From CAWGJF01 sp963822905 (lineage in GTDB: Bacteria; Bacteroidota; Ignavibacteria; Ignavibacteriales; Ignavibacteriaceae): DNA of 64,000 nt. Location: the NCBI GenBank assembly GCA_963822905.1, contig CAWGJF010000001.1:806001-870000 (forward strand), in the 5' to 3' direction. Under the pieces are notes generated by a model, which saw only the letters and a program-made list of their open reading frames with translations, did no database searches and was not told the DNA's origin. The position numbers and the translations under genes are program-made. Positions 61,661-64,000 of the stretch are shown piece by piece (position 1 is the first letter of the stretch; each line of letters opens with the position of its first letter).

Positions 61661-62851
61661 CTAAATTCCCATTTCCTTTTTGACTTCAGAAAATTTCTCT
61701 ACTGCAAAATCAAGATCTTCTTTTGAATGTCCAGCAGAAATCTGTACTCTTATTCTTGCCGTACCTTTCGGAACAACAGGATAAAAGAAACCTATAACGT
61801 AAATACCTTTTTCTAAAAGTCTTGCAGCCATTTTTTGTGAAAGAACTGCATCACCCAGCATAATAGGAACGATTGGATGAACGCCATCTTTAATTTCAAA
61901 ACCTGCGGCTTTTATTTTTTCACGGAAGTATTTGGTGTTCTCTTCAAGTTTGTCTCTCAGGTGAGTTGTTGAACTTAACATTTCAAGAACTTTTATCGAT
62001 GCTGCAACAATTGAAGGAGCAACTGTGTTTGAAAAAAGATATGGACGTGAACGCTGTCTAAGTAAATCAACAATTTCTTTTCTTGCGGAAGTGTAACCGC
62101 CGCTTGCCCCGCCGAGTGCTTTACCTAAAGTTCCTGTAATAATATCTATTCTTCCTAAAACTCCGTTGTGTTCGTGTGTGCCTTTTCCGTGTTTTCCCAT
62201 GAATCCGACAGCATGTGAATCATCAACCATAACCATTGCACCATATTTATCTGCAAGATCACAGATGTCTTTTAGTTTTGCAATGTAACCGTCCATTGAA
62301 AAGACACCATCTGTAGCAATTAAAATCTGTTGTGCTTTATTTGCTTTCGCTTCTTTAAGTTTTTCTTCGAGATCATTCATATCGCTGTTTTTATATCGGT
62401 ATCGTTGAGCTTTGCACAATCTTATTCCATCAATAATGCTTGCGTGGTTTAGTTCATCGCTAACTATTGCATCATTTTCTCCAAGTATAGTTTCAAAGAG
62501 TCCGCCGTTTGCATCAAAGCAGGAAGTGTAAAGTATTGTATCTTCCGTTTCTAAAAAGTCTGAAATCTTTTTTTCGAGTTCTTTGTGAATTTCCTGTGTC
62601 CCACAAATGAATCTAACTGATGAAAGTCCGTAACCCCATTTATCAAAACTTTCTTTTGCGGCTTTTATTATTTCAGGATTGTTAGCCAGTCCGAGATAAT
62701 TATTTGCACACATATTCAGAACCTGCTGTCCACTGGTTACTTTTATGTTCGCACTTTGAGGTGATGTAATCACTCGTTCCGATTTGAACAAGCCATCGGT
62801 TTTAATCTGTTCGATAGTGTTCTCGTAATGAGTTTTAGCATTTGTAAACAT
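61661..62851 (-). CDS. kbl: Glycine C-acetyltransferase (2-amino-3-ketobutyrate CoA ligase)
   Basis: 396 residues. A PLP-dependent alpha-oxoamine synthase: CANNYLGLANNPEII, SVRFICGTQEIHKELE, MVDDSHAVGFMGKHGKG and the PLP lysine in GTLGKALGGASGGY. With Tdh it converts threonine to glycine and acetyl-CoA. It lies downstream of tdh on the same strand with a spacing of 128 bp, and converges on the HypD-like gene with a gap of 18 bp. Confidence 0.95.
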   Translation of the reverse strand: MFTNAKTHYENTIEQIKTDGLFKSERVITSPQSANIKVTSGQQVLNMCANNYLGLANNPEIIKAAKESFDKWGYGLSSVRFICGTQEIHKELEKKISDFLETEDTILYTSCFDANGGLFETILGENDAIVSDELNHASIIDGIRLCKAQRYRYKNSDMNDLEEKLKEAKANKAQQILIATDGVFSMDGYIAKLKDICDLADKYGAMVMVDDSHAVGFMGKHGKGTHEHNGVLGRIDIITGTLGKALGGASGGYTSARKEIVDLLRQRSRPYLFSNTVAPSIVAASIKVLEMLSSTTHLRDKLEENTKYFREKIKAAGFEIKDGVHPIVPIMLGDAVLSQKMAARLLEKGIYVIGFFYPVVPKGTARIRVQISAGHSKEDLDFAVEKFSEVKKEMGI

Positions 62852-62979
62852 TTTAACTCCTTATAATTGCAAGATTACAAAATTCCAATATTACAAGATT
62901 TAAAAATTAATCCTTCAATTTTGTCCCGCCTTTTGCTGGAACCCGCAGAAGCGGAACTATCTTTAAATTTTATAATTAA

Positions 62980-64000
62980 TTATTCTTCCCAATTTAAAAT
63001 CACTTTGCCGGAATTACCCGACTTCATTATTTCGAATCCCTCTAAATAATCATCAACCTTAAACCTGTGTGTAATTATTGGTGTGATATCCAGTCCACTT
63101 TGAACCATTGCTTGCATCTTATACCAGGTTTCGAACATTTTTCTTCCGTAAATACCGCGGATTGTTATGCCGTTAAAAATTATTTTGTTCCAGTCAACTG
63201 CAGTATTTGAAGGTAGCAGGCCAAGCAAAGCAATATTTCCACCATGGTACATAACTTCAATCATATCGTTTAATGCTTTTATACTTCCACTCATCTCAAG
63301 TCCGACATCAAATCCGCCAACCATATCGAGTTCTTTAATAACTTCGTGAAGTTTTTCTTTTGTTACATTAACAGCCCGTGTTACACCTAACTTTTTTGCA
63401 AGCTCCAGCCTGTAAGTATTCATATCTGTAATAACTATATTTCTTGCACCAGCATGTTTAACAACCGCAGCAGCCATAATTCCGATTGGTCCGGCACCGG
63501 TTATTAAAACATCTTCTCCCAAAACATCAAAACTTAAAGCGGTATGAACTGCGTTACCGAACGGATCAAAAACTGAAAATATGTCTGTATCAATTTTAGG
63601 ATCGCAGTGCCAGATGTTTGAAACCGGAATAACAAGATATTCCGCAAAAGCGCCGGGACGATTAACTCCAACTCCTTTGGTATTCGGGCAAAGATGTCCA
63701 CGACCCGCCCGGCAGTTTCTGCAATGCCCGCAAACAATGTGTCCTTCACCGCTTACTAACTCGCCAACTTTAACATCCTGAACATTTTCCCCAAACGCTT
63801 CGATTCTTCCAACATACTCATGTCCAACATGCATTGGAACTGGAATAGTTTTCTGTGCCCATTCATCCCAATTGTAAATGTGAATGTCTGTTCCGCAGAT
63901 GGAAGTTTTAATAATTTTTATTAATACATCATTCGGACCGTATTCCGGAACAGGAACTTCATCCATCCAGATTCCGGGCTTAGCATATTTTTTTACCAGG
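62980..64000 (-). CDS. tdh: L-threonine 3-dehydrogenase (5' end outside the window)
   Basis: Open to the right edge; the residues before the ATG at 63966 continue in frame (LVKKYAKPGIW), the usual Tdh N-terminus, so only a few residues are missing. Zinc alcohol dehydrogenase fold: TSICGTDIHIYNWDEW and HVGHEYVGRIEAFG (catalytic zinc), GHCRNCRAGRGHLCPNTKG (structural zinc cysteines), GAGPIGIMAAAVVKHAGA (NAD binding). It oxidises threonine to 2-amino-3-ketobutyrate, the substrate of Kbl encoded next. Confidence 0.95.
   Translation of the reverse strand, partial: LVKKYAKPGIWMDEVPVPEYGPNDVLIKIIKTSICGTDIHIYNWDEWAQKTIPVPMHVGHEYVGRIEAFGENVQDVKVGELVSGEGHIVCGHCRNCRAGRGHLCPNTKGVGVNRPGAFAEYLVIPVSNIWHCDPKIDTDIFSVFDPFGNAVHTALSFDVLGEDVLITGAGPIGIMAAAVVKHAGARNIVITDMNTYRLELAKKLGVTRAVNVTKEKLHEVIKELDMVGGFDVGLEMSGSIKALNDMIEVMYHGGNIALLGLLPSNTAVDWNKIIFNGITIRGIYGRKMFETWYKMQAMVQSGLDITPIITHRFKVDDYLEGFEIMKSGNSGKVILNWEE

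Noticed and set aside
1..64000. CRISPR arrays, tRNA, rRNA and prophage
   Set aside because: No regularly spaced direct repeats, no cloverleaf or rRNA sequence recognised, and no phage structural genes seen by eye; a tRNA or small RNA search was not possible.

Overview
The window is AT-rich bacterial chromosome with dense genes, short intergenic gaps and many 1-4 base stop/start overlaps. Two proteins (21590-23419 and 43627-44745) end in the type IX secretion sorting tail built around NYPNPFNP, which points to the Bacteroidota/Chlorobi/Ignavibacteriota group. The flagellar genes (fliW, csrA, motA, motB) are unusual for Bacteroidota proper. Together these suggest a motile, probably Ignavibacteria-like organism. 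This is inference from gene content; no rRNA or tRNA gene was seen.

Layout. 1-3.3 kb: motility block (end of a MotB-like gene, fliW, csrA, a receiver-Hpt protein, motA, motB). 3.4-13 kb: signalling block with an unusual receiver-HisKA protein, an unknown protein and three large PAS kinases. 13.3-18 kb: a 38-residue membrane protein, rpiA, a Cys/Met-metabolism PLP enzyme, a DUF2905 protein and a kinase/OmpR-type regulator pair. 18.0-21.6 kb: an accessory region with all genes on the minus strand (truncated IS110 transposase, membrane protein, broken PIN toxin with intact antitoxin, SnoaL-like protein), punctuated by three long inverted repeats that each end in GTTAGG(C/T) on the minus strand, like attC sites of gene cassettes. 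21.6-25.4 kb: a secreted T9SS protein and two frame-disrupted genes.

25.4-35.5 kb: PAP2 phosphatase, a flavoprotein/polyferredoxin fusion, and a sugar-phosphate operon (gnd, zwf, pgl, tal, pgi) interrupted by a four-helix-bundle gene flanked by inverted repeats. 35.5-41.5 kb: arsenic operon (arsR, arsM, arsC, acr3, arsP) continuing into thioredoxin-like proteins and CcdA. 41.5-49.3 kb: FRG-domain protein, yeast-type cytosine deaminase, MarR regulator with a T9SS-sorted dihaem protein, a ferredoxin-adenylate cyclase facing a LytTR regulator with a degenerate receiver, and an outer-membrane protein with an ammonium transporter. 49.6-52.9 kb: a second arsenic locus (ArsS, peroxidase-like protein, DUF547, radical SAM). 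53-64 kb: two EamA transporters, enolase, glutamine synthetase, a macrodomain protein, a HypD-like glycyl-radical enzyme with its activase, and the threonine catabolic pair kbl/tdh.

How the genes fit together. Glucose-6-phosphate is routed through zwf-pgl-gnd, with rpiA, tal and pgi closing the pentose phosphate pathway and enolase in lower glycolysis. Arsenic can be reduced (ArsC), exported (Acr3, ArsP), methylated (ArsM) and probably built into arsenosugars (ArsS locus). HypD-like and Tdh/Kbl proteins indicate amino-acid catabolism. The most unusual parts are the cassette-like region at 18-21.6 kb, the apparently permuted flavoprotein fusion, the ferredoxin-cyclase, the thioredoxin/CcdA extension of the arsenic operon, and the IVS-like insertion in the sugar operon.
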